Source: Hyphomicrobiaceae bacterium (lineage in GTDB: Bacteria > Pseudomonadota > Alphaproteobacteria > Rhizobiales > Hyphomicrobiaceae). Taken from it: a stretch of 7,500 nt of DNA. The DNA lies in contig JAJFHI010000091.1 in NCBI GenBank assembly GCA_021775715.1, positions 1 to 7,500 of the forward strand, written 5' to 3'. Below, piece after piece: positions 1-5,610 of this stretch. Within the stretch, counting starts at the first letter, position 1, and the number at the start of each line of letters is the position of its first letter. Below the pieces are notes generated by a model. It worked only from the letters and a program-made list of their open reading frames with translations, made no database searches and was not told the DNA's origin. A program made the translations under genes and the position numbers.

Positions 1-346
1 GGCATCTTGCAGCGACATAGGGATCACCAAGGCAATAGCCCGTGGGAGATGTGTCATGGCCAGATGCTGTTGCAATCGAGGTGACGGTGATATCGCGGAT
101 CCGAATGATCACACCATCCCCGGGCATCGCACCATCAAGATGGACCGGCTGCGTAACTTCATGCGCACCACGAAGCCGCGGGGTGATCATCGGACCCCAA
201 CAGCCAGGTGCCGTATTGGCGATTATGGTGCCGCCATTCTCAACTGGGCCAAGCATGGGCTCGGCAGGATCCAATATGCCGTTGGTAAATCCCTGAACGA
301 CTAGACTCCGCTTTTTTTCATCTGGATTGATTGAACCATCTGGCAT
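1..346 (-). CDS. Acetamidase/formamidase family protein, N-terminal part (gene runs off left edge)
   Basis: Reading the minus strand from ATG at 346 gives 115 open codons to the window edge. The start is supported by GGAGG (complement of 352-356) five bases upstream of the ATG. The protein begins MPDGSINPDEKKRSLVV and continues with a glycine-rich stretch (GPVENGGTIIANTAPG, about residues 33-48), then PGDGVIIRIRDI (about 75-86) and TASGHD (about 93-98). The 'pleasing effect' PGD..I.I.DI and SGHD segments are typical of the FmdA/AmdA family, which hydrolyses short amides such as formamide or acetamide to ammonia and the acid, usually in the cytoplasm and with a metal. Only about a third of the usual family length is visible, so catalytic completeness and substrate cannot be judged. 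Family members of unknown substrate are common. Nothing upstream looks co-transcribed with it. Confidence 0.83.
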   Translation of the reverse strand, partial: MPDGSINPDEKKRSLVVQGFTNGILDPAEPMLGPVENGGTIIANTAPGCWGPMITPRLRGAHEVTQPVHLDGAMPGDGVIIRIRDITVTSIATASGHDTSPTGYCLGDPYVAARC

Positions 347-777
347 GTCCGCCTCCACCAATTGTTGAGAGTTTGATCTTGAGCCTATACCCCGCAACAA
401 TCAATGTCTCGGCCCCTAAAACTGTGCCGTCGCGTTGCAACATCGGCGTGCCGAGACCGCATCCGCTTTCGCGATTGAGCATTGATCACGTCATCGGCTC
501 ATTCTGCACCTGCCTGCGACCGGAAATGGCCCTCAGCGCCAAGGAGAACGAAAACGGTCTCGGAGGTAAAGCCGACGACGACCATGCAGGCGGCTGACCC
601 GGGAGAATTGTGCGCTGCAAAGGCGAGACAACCCGCATGCGACTCCATCTGCCACATGGGTGTTGCGCAGGAGCACAGAGTCCGTAAGGGGTCAAAAGTG
701 AGCATCGCTGAACTTTGGTAGTTTTCCGCTTTAGGGCAGAAGCAGACTTGCTTTTTCTCAGTCCTGCTCCAGAGCAT
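347..777. other. Gene-poor intergenic stretch upstream of the amidase gene
   Basis: No convincing gene is present. A 54-codon minus-strand ORF at 318-482 (start peptide MLNRESGCGLGTPMLQ) overlaps the amidase start by 29 bases. It has no clear ribosome site and is preceded directly by an in-frame stop, so it may be a gene remnant or chance. Longer minus-strand frames at 486-867 run into repeat copy A and are not supported as genes. The promoter of the amidase gene should lie here, but no clear -35/-10 pair could be assigned. Confidence 0.5.
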
Positions 778-839
778 ATGTCCGCTAACTCTGCGAAGCG
801 GCAGACGCACACCCGCAGCTGCTATACAAAAGCAGACAT
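778..839 (+). repeat. Dispersed repeat core, copy A (62 bp, forward orientation)
   Basis: The segment begins ATGTCCGCT and ends AGCAGACAT, an imperfect (8 of 9) version of the 9-bp terminal inverted repeat that bounds the family. The interior carries AAGCGGCAG and the invariant CAGCTGCTATACA. It is about 84% identical to copy C (52 of 62 positions by hand alignment, no gaps). It is followed directly by the right module (841-950) that also follows copy C. Its left flank does not match that of C or D. Confidence 0.85.
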
Positions 840-840
840 T

Positions 841-950
841 TTCAAACATGCAGCGTGAAGGGTTCAAAGCCCCCTGCGTCGGGTCTGCTATTGAACGAAT
901 AACGGACTAAGAGGGACGATACTGAAAGACTGCACATAACCCGGAGTGGA
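841..950 (+). repeat. Right module of the dispersed repeat, copy A
   Basis: This stretch aligns with 4135-4241. The first 80 bases align without gaps and about 78% match, then a 3-base gap, then 22 of 27 matches. The best conserved words are GGCTATTGAAC-like (TGCTATTGAAC here) and CGGACTAAGAGGGAC. It always lies immediately right of a forward core in this window (A and C). It contains no ORF of note. Confidence 0.75.
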
Positions 951-1021
951 CTAACACAATCCAATAAGACTTCAAGCTAGCGCCGAACCAGTCGGTCTCA
1001 TTGGCCATGACGGTGAACAGT

Positions 1022-1040
1022 CCGACTTTGATAAAGTCGG
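1022..1040. other. Perfect 8-bp hairpin, role unknown
   Basis: CCGACTTT and AAAGTCGG are separated by GAT, giving a perfect 8-bp stem with a 3-base loop. No T-run follows on either strand, so it is not a standard intrinsic terminator. It lies about 136 bases beyond the stop of the membrane-protein gene that ends at 1176 on the minus strand, in otherwise featureless DNA. Confidence 0.4.
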
Positions 1041-1175
1041 TAGGGTGTAGAGACTAACACACATGACCTGTTTCAGGCTTCGAAGACTGCCGCTTCCTAC
1101 GCTACAAATCTACGCTCTCTAAACAATGCAGTCATCGCAGAATTCGCAATGCAGAAAAGGACTGTCGTCTCGACA

Positions 1176-1610
1176 TCACTTGAACTTGCGTGAGCGGAAC
1201 AGAAAAGCAGTTCCAGCAACTAGCGAGCAGATGAGAATAACTTTTACGCCGGGAGCCATCGCAGTCAGGACCCGCATACGGTCGAAGGCTCTATCTGGAT
1301 GAAGCGCAGCTGTGACGTCATAGTGTGCCAGCCCCCAAAGCTTCAAATTCAACACCCAAAATACAGGAACTAGTGCGATCAGGCCCGCATAACGTAACGC
1401 CATGCGTTTTGAGCTACGGTTCCTGAGAAGCGCGACAATCCAAACAATGAGCACGATAATTGCCCAGACAAAAGAATAGCCAACTATCACATTGCCAAAA
1501 TTATCGGTGGGTGCTGCCTGAGCGAGGAGTCGATAGGTCAATGCACCATAAAGAAGGCTCCCCGCCAACGGAACTGACCAGGGAAGGCTCTTTCGGATCT
1601 TACTCCACAT
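1176..1610 (-). CDS. Small integral membrane protein, four predicted helices, unknown function
   Basis: A 144-residue protein from ATG at 1610. Hydrophobic segments lie at about residues 13-32, 42-62, 73-93 and 120-138, with positively charged linkers and ends (RNRSSKR at about 63-69, RSRKFK at the C terminus). This suggests a four-pass inner-membrane protein with basic cytoplasmic loops. No signal peptide, catalytic motif or family signature was recognised. The ribosome site is weak: GAGTGA lies 6 bases upstream and overlaps the stop of the doubtful small ORF at 1617-1880, which could mean translational coupling. The long open frame, the membrane pattern and the lack of a better frame on either strand support a real gene. 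Its function cannot be assigned. Confidence 0.7.
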   Translation of the reverse strand: MWSKIRKSLPWSVPLAGSLLYGALTYRLLAQAAPTDNFGNVIVGYSFVWAIIVLIVWIVALLRNRSSKRMALRYAGLIALVPVFWVLNLKLWGLAHYDVTAALHPDRAFDRMRVLTAMAPGVKVILICSLVAGTAFLFRSRKFK

Positions 1611-1616
1611 TCTAAT

Positions 1617-1880
1617 TCACTCGCATTGGAGAGACTTGAAAAACGGAATCGCGCTGACCGCGACGGACACAAGTATTGGTTGTGTATTCGGTTGGCACAA
1701 GCGAAATTCTGCTGACATGGTTATTTGGCACCGCTCGGATGTCTCATTGATGTTGTGGCGCCATCCGTCTCCCGTGGGTCCAAGAGTGAAGACCCACGAC
1801 TTTCCGCTTTCGATGATATCGCACCCGAACTCTAGCGTTAGTCGTGGCGGCTGGACGTGACTCGTGCTTTGACAGCTCAT
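1617..1880 (-). CDS. Doubtful small hypothetical protein upstream of the membrane protein
   Basis: An 87-codon frame from ATG at 1880 (MSCQSTSHVQPPRLTLEFG at the start) ending 6 bases before the start of the membrane-protein gene. The tight spacing argues for a coupled pair. Against it, there is no ribosome site before the ATG, the 5' end lies inside the decayed repeat copy B, and no family is recognisable. It could equally be a remnant or a chance frame. Confidence 0.28.
   Translation of the reverse strand: MSCQSTSHVQPPRLTLEFGCDIIESGKSWVFTLGPTGDGWRHNINETSERCQITMSAEFRLCQPNTQPILVSVAVSAIPFFKSLQCE
1773..1798. other. 8-bp inverted repeat (hairpin)
   Basis: CGTGGGTC and GACCCACG are perfect inverted arms with a 10-base loop. 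It lies inside the doubtful ORF at 1617-1880, upstream of the membrane-protein gene. It has no T-run. It could be an operator or simply chance. Confidence 0.3.
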
Positions 1881-1929
1881 CACGCGAAGCGGCCGGCCGT
1901 ACCGGCAGCTGCTATACAAAAGCGGACAT
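1868..1929 (+). repeat. Dispersed repeat core, copy B (decayed left end)
   Basis: The right half (about 1886-1929) keeps GCGAAGCGG, the full ACCGGCAGCTGCTATACA block and the intact right arm AGCGGACAT. The left arm has decayed (TTTGACAGCT instead of ATGTCCGCT). Neither the left module (as in C and D) nor the right module (as in A and C) flanks it. It is therefore an isolated core, older or truncated. Confidence 0.7.
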
Positions 1930-2189
1930 CAAGGTTGATCGAAACTAACGCCGTGTTGACCTGAAGTTGGGCGTCCGCTGTTGGGGGAGAGGCGGTTGAG
2001 CTTCGATCTAAAGAAACTTCTGAAACTGACCCAAATCGGACGCTCGGCTAGCGGGGACGCCTCATTCTGGTCGCGAAGTGTCGGCGATGTGCGGTGAATT
2101 TCGACACTAGTTGCGGCCACCTTCTTCTGAGTGTAACCAAATGACAATCTAGCTCTAGAAACCACAAAGAAATCACCGTTGGCCGCCAG
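1930..2189. other. Intergenic stretch downstream of the Crp/Fnr gene
   Basis: Two overlapping minus-strand frames (1929-2165 and 2048-2365) show no ribosome site and no family, and the second overlaps the end of the regulator gene. A loose inverted pair, GCGTCCG (1971-1977) and CGGACGC (2037-2043), spans 73 bases. No terminator with a T-run was found after the regulator stop at 2190. Confidence 0.4.
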
Positions 2190-2870
2190 TTATTCGAGGG
2201 GCTCGCGATACCGTGCCAATGCTGCGCGATCATTAATAATAATCGAGCCTCTTGTCGTGGTGATCCAACCGGACCGCTCCCAGGCCCCAAGTTTACGAGT
2301 AACGACTTCGCGAACACTACCAAGATCATCGGCGAGCCGTTGGTGTGTCTTGTTGACAACTCCATCCGGGCCGACGTCTGCTAGTAGCCGGGCAGTCAAT
2401 CTTTGATCAATGCTCTTGAATGCGACATCTTCAATCAGCGAGAACATGCTCCCGAGGAGCCGGGTGTAATCATTTAATACAAACTCGCGAAATACCCACG
2501 AAACATCCATGAGATGGCGAAAGCCATTGGATGGAATAGCAGCCAAGCGCACATCAGATTCGGCAACACTTTCTGCAGGGAATGTTCCACCTGACAGCAG
2601 ACACTGAGTTGTCAGAATACACGTGTCGCCGGAAGTAACCCGGTAAACTAGAACTTCTCGTCCCTCAGTTGACCTCCGATAAACCCGTGTTTGACCGTCG
2701 ATGCACATGAGATAATGAGGACATTCCCAACCCTGCAAGTATGCGATATCGCCATTGCGCAATTCCGAAAACTGAACAATCTCTTTGGCATATTTCAGGT
2801 GATCTGCGGTCATAGCACTTAGGCCGGGAAATAAGTCGAGCCATCGATCGGAGTGCAGGACATTTTGCAT
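2190..2870 (-). CDS. Crp/Fnr family transcriptional regulator
   Basis: A cytoplasmic DNA-binding regulator of 226 residues from ATG at 2870. The cyclic-nucleotide-binding-like beta-barrel spans about residues 12-120, with NGDIAYLQG (39-47), the LVYRVTSGD turn (74-82) and PAESVAESDV (98-107). A long dimerisation helix follows at about 125-160. The winged helix-turn-helix is near 170-210, with THQRLADDLGSVREVVTRKL (175-194) as recognition region. Length matches the family. The cysteines (C50, C56, C84, C90) do not form the N-terminal cluster of oxygen-sensing Fnr, and the effector is unknown. Start choice: the frame stays open to a TTG at 2924, adding 18 residues that include a Cys-Gly-Cys. ATG 2870 fits the family length, although its ribosome site is poor (AAGAAGAG about 12 bases upstream). 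Its targets cannot be read from the window. Confidence 0.9.
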   Translation of the reverse strand: MQNVLHSDRWLDLFPGLSAMTADHLKYAKEIVQFSELRNGDIAYLQGWECPHYLMCIDGQTRVYRRSTEGREVLVYRVTSGDTCILTTQCLLSGGTFPAESVAESDVRLAAIPSNGFRHLMDVSWVFREFVLNDYTRLLGSMFSLIEDVAFKSIDQRLTARLLADVGPDGVVNKTHQRLADDLGSVREVVTRKLGAWERSGWITTTRGSIIINDRAALARYREPLE

Positions 2871-3379
2871 TTGTAAGGTCAACTCTTCTTGGACGAATAA
2901 GTATGAATTCTCGCATCCGCACAATTTTCGTTCGCTGGTCGGTTGCTTCCCAGATCTTCGACGTCAAGTGACTAAGTTACATACCAAAAGCCGCCGTGTC
3001 ACCTATATCTGAAGGGGCTCAAAGGTAGTATCTGCGGTTGCCATCATCTTTGGTGTTGTGCGGCGCCACGCACGAGATATCGATCCGGCTCATCTATTTT
3101 TCGGCGCACAAGAGCACACGAACAAAGCCAAAAATTGGGAAGAAGGAATTCACGGTGTCGGTCGTAGTACGGCATCACCCAACTGCTTCAACGGCACCGA
3201 TCTAGTGATGCGTGTTATTGACAATCATTGCGAGAACTACCGTCTTAAATTCTGCGCGCAGAGAAGAAATTTGGCAGAAAACGGTTTCTTGTTGGCCAAG
3301 GTGGTATCGCTGCCACGACGAGATAACAGAATGACCAAAAATCGTATCTTCGGTGCCTTTGGTGTAATGGAGAAACTTG
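2871..3379. other. Long region between the divergent Crp/Fnr gene and the exported-protein gene, no gene seen
   Basis: About 500 bases without a supported gene. The plus-strand frame at 3058-3504 has no ribosome site, resembles no family and overlaps the exported-protein gene in another frame. A TTGACA at 3218-3223 has no -10 element at the proper spacing. Promoters for both divergent genes should be here but could not be assigned. Confidence 0.45.
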
Positions 3380-3787
3380 ATGCGAACACAACTTCTTGTT
3401 GTTGCCCTCGCTGCTGCCGGAGCTTTTCAGTTCACCCCGGCAGGAGGAGCAGAAGCCGCCGATTTCATCGACGGGTCTTACACGAAAACGATTTTTGGCT
3501 GTGAATTGGCAGCGTTGCTTCGTGGCAGTACAATTGAAACCCCTAAGACAGTGCCTGATATGTTGGATGCAAAAGGCTTCAAAGGTTGGGGACGTCGCTG
3601 TGAATTTACAAAAATTACAGTAGATAAGCCCGACAAAGTTTGGACTGCGTCGATGCAGTGCGTTGAAGGTGAAAAGTGCGTTCCGAAAATATTCACATTT
3701 TCCAGAGACAGCGTCAAAGACACTTATGAGGTTTCGTCCCCTGACCAAGACGGCACGACAACATACTTTTCATGCAAAGTAGATTAA
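3380..3787 (+). CDS. Small exported cysteine-containing protein, unknown function
   Basis: A 135-residue protein starting at ATG 3380, with GGAG at 3369-3372 seven bases upstream; a TTG one codon earlier is in frame but less likely. Residues 1 to about 27 form a Sec signal peptide: MRTQ, a hydrophobic LLVVALAAAGA core, then a likely cut after AEA (24-26), giving a mature protein starting at about ADFIDGSY. The mature part has five cysteines (41, 74, 94, 100, 132), which suggests disulfide bonding in the periplasm. The C-terminal half, with TTTYFSCKVD at the end, looks like a small beta-rich domain. No named family was recognised. It stands alone: no co-directional gene is adjacent and no terminator hairpin was seen after the stop. 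Confidence 0.8.
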   Translation: MRTQLLVVALAAAGAFQFTPAGGAEAADFIDGSYTKTIFGCELAALLRGSTIETPKTVPDMLDAKGFKGWGRRCEFTKITVDKPDKVWTASMQCVEGEKCVPKIFTFSRDSVKDTYEVSSPDQDGTTTYFSCKVD

Positions 3788-3980
3788 GAAAACCCGACCA
3801 GAGACGAGTGGGTAAGGTGATCCGTTGAAAATTGTTTGGGGGAACTGACCTGCCCTCTAAAACCGAGCCACAAATTTTGTAAAACTCTAAAAGAAAATGG
3901 CACATGGTTTTGGGGTTGGACAGAGCCAATCTTTATCGAATGCAACCCAAAAATGGCGGCGGCTCACATGACCAGTATTG

Positions 3981-4071
3981 GCCCTTTGCATAGGATGTCG
4001 AATGACCACTTTCGAAGAATTTGCAGACGTGGTTCTTGCTGTGGAAATGGTGCATATACTGCACTATCCAT
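3981..4071 (+). repeat. Left module of the dispersed repeat, copy C
   Basis: Aligns without a single gap to 5342-5432 (68 of 91 identical by hand count). The best conserved parts are TAGGATGTC and TTTGCAGACGTGG-type sequence. It abuts the core at 4072. The minus-strand reading PFPQQEPRLQILRK is shared with copy D, mostly through synonymous third-position changes; this is discussed under findings. Confidence 0.8.
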
Positions 4072-4133
4072 ATGTCCGCTAACTCGGCAAAGCGGCAAGC
4101 CCGCACCAGCAGCTGCTATACAGCAGCGGACAT
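4072..4133 (+). repeat. Dispersed repeat core, copy C (62 bp, forward orientation)
   Basis: Perfect 9-bp terminal inverted repeats ATGTCCGCT (4072-4080) and AGCGGACAT (4125-4133), with CAGCTGCTATACA inside. This is the only copy with both a left module (3981-4071) and a right module (4135-4241), so it is probably closest to the full-length unit of about 260 bp. Confidence 0.88.
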
Positions 4134-4134
4134 T

Positions 4135-4241
4135 GTCGAACATGTAGCTTGAGGGATTCACAGCCCACAAGGTCACGTCGGCTATTGAACTAATATCGGA
4201 CTAAGAGGGACAACGAATGATTGCACATGACCCTGAGCGGA
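4135..4241 (+). repeat. Right module of the dispersed repeat, copy C
   Basis: Matches 841-950 as described for copy A. It ends about 25 bases before the 3' end of the VOC gene (stop at 4266 on the minus strand), so a transcript of that gene could run into the repeat and carry its structured core in the 3' region. Confidence 0.75.
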
Positions 4242-4265
4242 TACTCAGCGCTTTGCATCAGCACT

Positions 4266-5012
4266 CTAGCCACGGCTAAACTTCAGCATCTCGGCACCAA
4301 CAAAATTCACCGGCGCATCCGATACCATGGTGCACACGTAACCCGACTGCGCACCGATCCCATCCGATGCCTGGTCCGCGTGATGCAGATGCTGAACTTC
4401 TAGGACTGTGTATGGGCGCCGATAGACCCATGTCCTGTTTTCGACTGCGGTTAAATCGCTCGACGGCGGTTGCTCGTCGGTGAAGGCAAAGAAATAGAGC
4501 GTGAAGCCGTGAGGTTTGACGGGTTGAATAGAAAGGGGTGTCATACCCCAGGCCGCGCAGGCCTCCTCGATGGGCGCAATATCTGCGGCCCGGAGCGTCA
4601 ATAGATTGAGATGCGCGCCACCGCCGAGGCGCGACGGGTGCGGCGCCTCGGCCTGCCGCTCACCTTGGAACGCATGCTCGATAAGTTCGATCGTGAAACC
4701 TTCAGGATCCTGGAAGTGTGCCAGATAGCCGACGTCGCGGAACTGTCTGGGCGCTCCAACTGAAACCCCCTTGTCCGTCAACTGCTGGCACGCCAACTCG
4801 ATGTTCGGAACGGCCAGTGCGATCTTCCAGTAGAGGTCGTTGCGCTTTGGTTTGTACGGCTCCGTGCCGGGCAGAAACCGAATGGCGGCTTCAAGCCCAC
4901 CATAACCGACACAAGCATTGTCCAATGCCTGCATGCCGAGGACATTGCGGTAGAACGCCAACTGCTCTTTCGGGTTCTGGCAGCGCAGTTGAACGGTCTC
5001 GATCTTTGGCAT
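4266..5012 (-). CDS. VOC superfamily protein with two glyoxalase-fold modules
   Basis: A 248-residue cytoplasmic protein with two tandem VOC modules. Module 1 covers about residues 3-115, with the helix EQLAFYRNVLGM (16-27) and the signature DPEGFTIEL (102-110, E109 a possible metal ligand). Module 2 covers about 134-248, starting at HLNLLTLR (H134) with TVLEVQHLHH (202-211, E205) later. The family includes glyoxalases, extradiol dioxygenases and resistance proteins. Position 8, where many members have a histidine ligand, is a glutamine, so metal use and substrate are open; module 2 keeps candidates H134 and E205. The start ATG at 5012 has GAGGA six bases upstream. The truncated NTF2-like gene ends 41 bases upstream on the same strand, so the two were probably one operon. 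Its own promoter may now be compromised or supplied by the repeat. Confidence 0.85.
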   Translation of the reverse strand: MPKIETVQLRCQNPKEQLAFYRNVLGMQALDNACVGYGGLEAAIRFLPGTEPYKPKRNDLYWKIALAVPNIELACQQLTDKGVSVGAPRQFRDVGYLAHFQDPEGFTIELIEHAFQGERQAEAPHPSRLGGGAHLNLLTLRAADIAPIEEACAAWGMTPLSIQPVKPHGFTLYFFAFTDEQPPSSDLTAVENRTWVYRRPYTVLEVQHLHHADQASDGIGAQSGYVCTMVSDAPVNFVGAEMLKFSRG

Positions 5013-5053
5013 TGGCCGTCCTCAAATTGCTTCGAGCGGTTGCTGAAAATGAC

Positions 5054-5330
5054 TTACTTCGCGCTTTCGAAGTGGTCCTTGCGGAGCAGCGCGCGGCCGT
5101 CCGGTTGCACGACCCAAAACTCGTTTGTGATCACGCCATTCGCTTTGTTCATCCGCCAAGACGCACTGATGCAAGCGGAGGTGTCGTCCAGGACTTTGGT
5201 CGTCGTGTTGATGTAGACAACGTCATCAAAGCCTTTGGCAACAATATCCTTCCAGAATGCGAGAATGGCCGTGCGTCGTCTACCCCTGCAAACGGCTGCT
5301 AAGGCCCTTGAGTTGGTGTAAACGTTCTTC
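5054..5330 (-). pseudogene. 5'-truncated NTF2/SnoaL-like (DUF4440-type) gene
   Basis: The C-terminal part of the frame reads as the second half of a small NTF2-fold protein: RTAILAFWKDIV (helix that normally lies mid-protein), DDVVYINTTTKVLDD, and the beta-strand end NEFWVVQPDGRALLRKD before the stop at 5054. Families with this fold begin with about 50 residues of N-terminal helices, which are missing. Upstream of about 5330 the same frame stays open to 5494, but there it reads through the left module and core of repeat copy D, so that sequence is not the native N terminus. The break therefore coincides with the repeat junction. The similarity to VYT...GR.AI.AFW-type segments suggests homology may reach about 5325. 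A chimeric protein starting within the repeat is possible but unlikely to be functional. Confidence 0.6.
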
Positions 5331-5341
5331 GATCGTTCTTC

Positions 5342-5432
5342 GCCCTTCGCGTAGGATGTCCAGTGATCGTTTTCGAAGGATCTGCAGACGTGGCTCTTGC
5401 GGTGGGAATGGTGTCCAGCCTGCATCGCCCCG
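5342..5432 (+). repeat. Left module of the dispersed repeat, copy D
   Basis: Same orientation as the left module at 3981-4071 and collinear with it up to and including the ATGTCCGCT arm at 5433. Beyond that arm the two copies part, because the core that follows here is inverted. The module starts about where recognisable similarity of the NTF2-like remnant ends. Confidence 0.8.
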
Positions 5433-5494
5433 ATGTCCGCTTTTGTATAGCAGCTGCCGGTGTACGCCTGCCGCTTTGCAGAGATAGCGGACAT
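5433..5494 (-). repeat. Dispersed repeat core, copy D (62 bp, inverted orientation)
   Basis: On the minus strand this matches core C at about 53 of 62 positions without gaps and carries the same CAGCTGCTATACA block. Terminal arms are perfect, and here they extend to 13 bp (5429-5441 and 5486-5498, arms CCCGATGTCCGCT and AGCGGACATCGGG). Its orientation relative to the left module is opposite to that in copy C. Confidence 0.85.
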
Positions 5495-5523
5495 CGGGAA
5501 GAGTAGCGGTTCCTTGTCGACAA

Positions 5524-5588
5524 TGTTCGCTGCTGGTGGAAGCTGCCGCTAGTCCGTCGCACGGAAGTGACGCGGCATGTGCAGACAT
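5524..5588 (-). repeat. Possible diverged fifth core, copy E
   Basis: A 65-bp segment running from ATGTTCGC to GCAGACAT, framed by the 8-bp inverted pair GACAATGT (5519-5526) and ACATTGTC (5585-5592). On the minus strand it ends CGGCAGCTTCCACCAGCAGC then GAACAT, resembling the CGGCAGCTGCTATAC...GCGGACAT end of the other cores. It lies 29 bases from copy D in the same orientation and 22 bases beyond the DUF488 gene stop. Similarity is limited to the ends, so membership is tentative. Confidence 0.45.
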
Positions 5589-5610
5589 TGTCCTCACGGC
5601 AAACCCAACG

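Noticed and set aside
344..353. Word CATGTCCGCC resembling the repeat arm ATGTCCGCT
   Set aside because: It is formed by the amidase start codon and the leader next to its ribosome site. No second arm or core sequence lies near it.
486..867. Two long minus-strand frames (486-812 and 499-867)
   Set aside because: They run through repeat copy A, lack ribosome sites and match no family. The peptide word RVSGHM they share with the frame at 3964-4176 comes from the shared repeat core.
1929..2365. Minus-strand frames at 1929-2165 and 2048-2365
   Set aside because: They overlap each other and, for the second, the 3' end of the Crp/Fnr gene. No start signals or recognised family.
3218..3223. TTGACA as a -35 element for the exported-protein gene
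   Set aside because: No -10-like hexamer occurs 16-18 bases downstream, and it is over 150 bases from the start codon.
3058..3504. 148-codon plus-strand frame
   Set aside because: It has no ribosome site, no family, and overlaps the better supported exported-protein gene in a different frame.
3245..3748. 167-codon minus-strand frame
   Set aside because: It is antisense to the exported-protein gene, which has a signal peptide and a ribosome site.
3964..4176. 70-codon minus-strand frame
   Set aside because: It lies wholly within repeat copy C (left module, core and start of right module). It is better explained as repeat sequence than as a gene, although the left part shows some coding-like substitutions.
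4718..5302. 194-codon plus-strand frame
   Set aside because: It is antisense to the VOC gene and the NTF2-like remnant, has no family resemblance, and is arginine/serine-rich as shadow frames often are.
778..5588. CRISPR array or direct-repeat array
   Set aside because: Repeat copies are irregularly spaced, occur in both orientations and are separated by genes. No spacer-repeat pattern or cas gene was seen.
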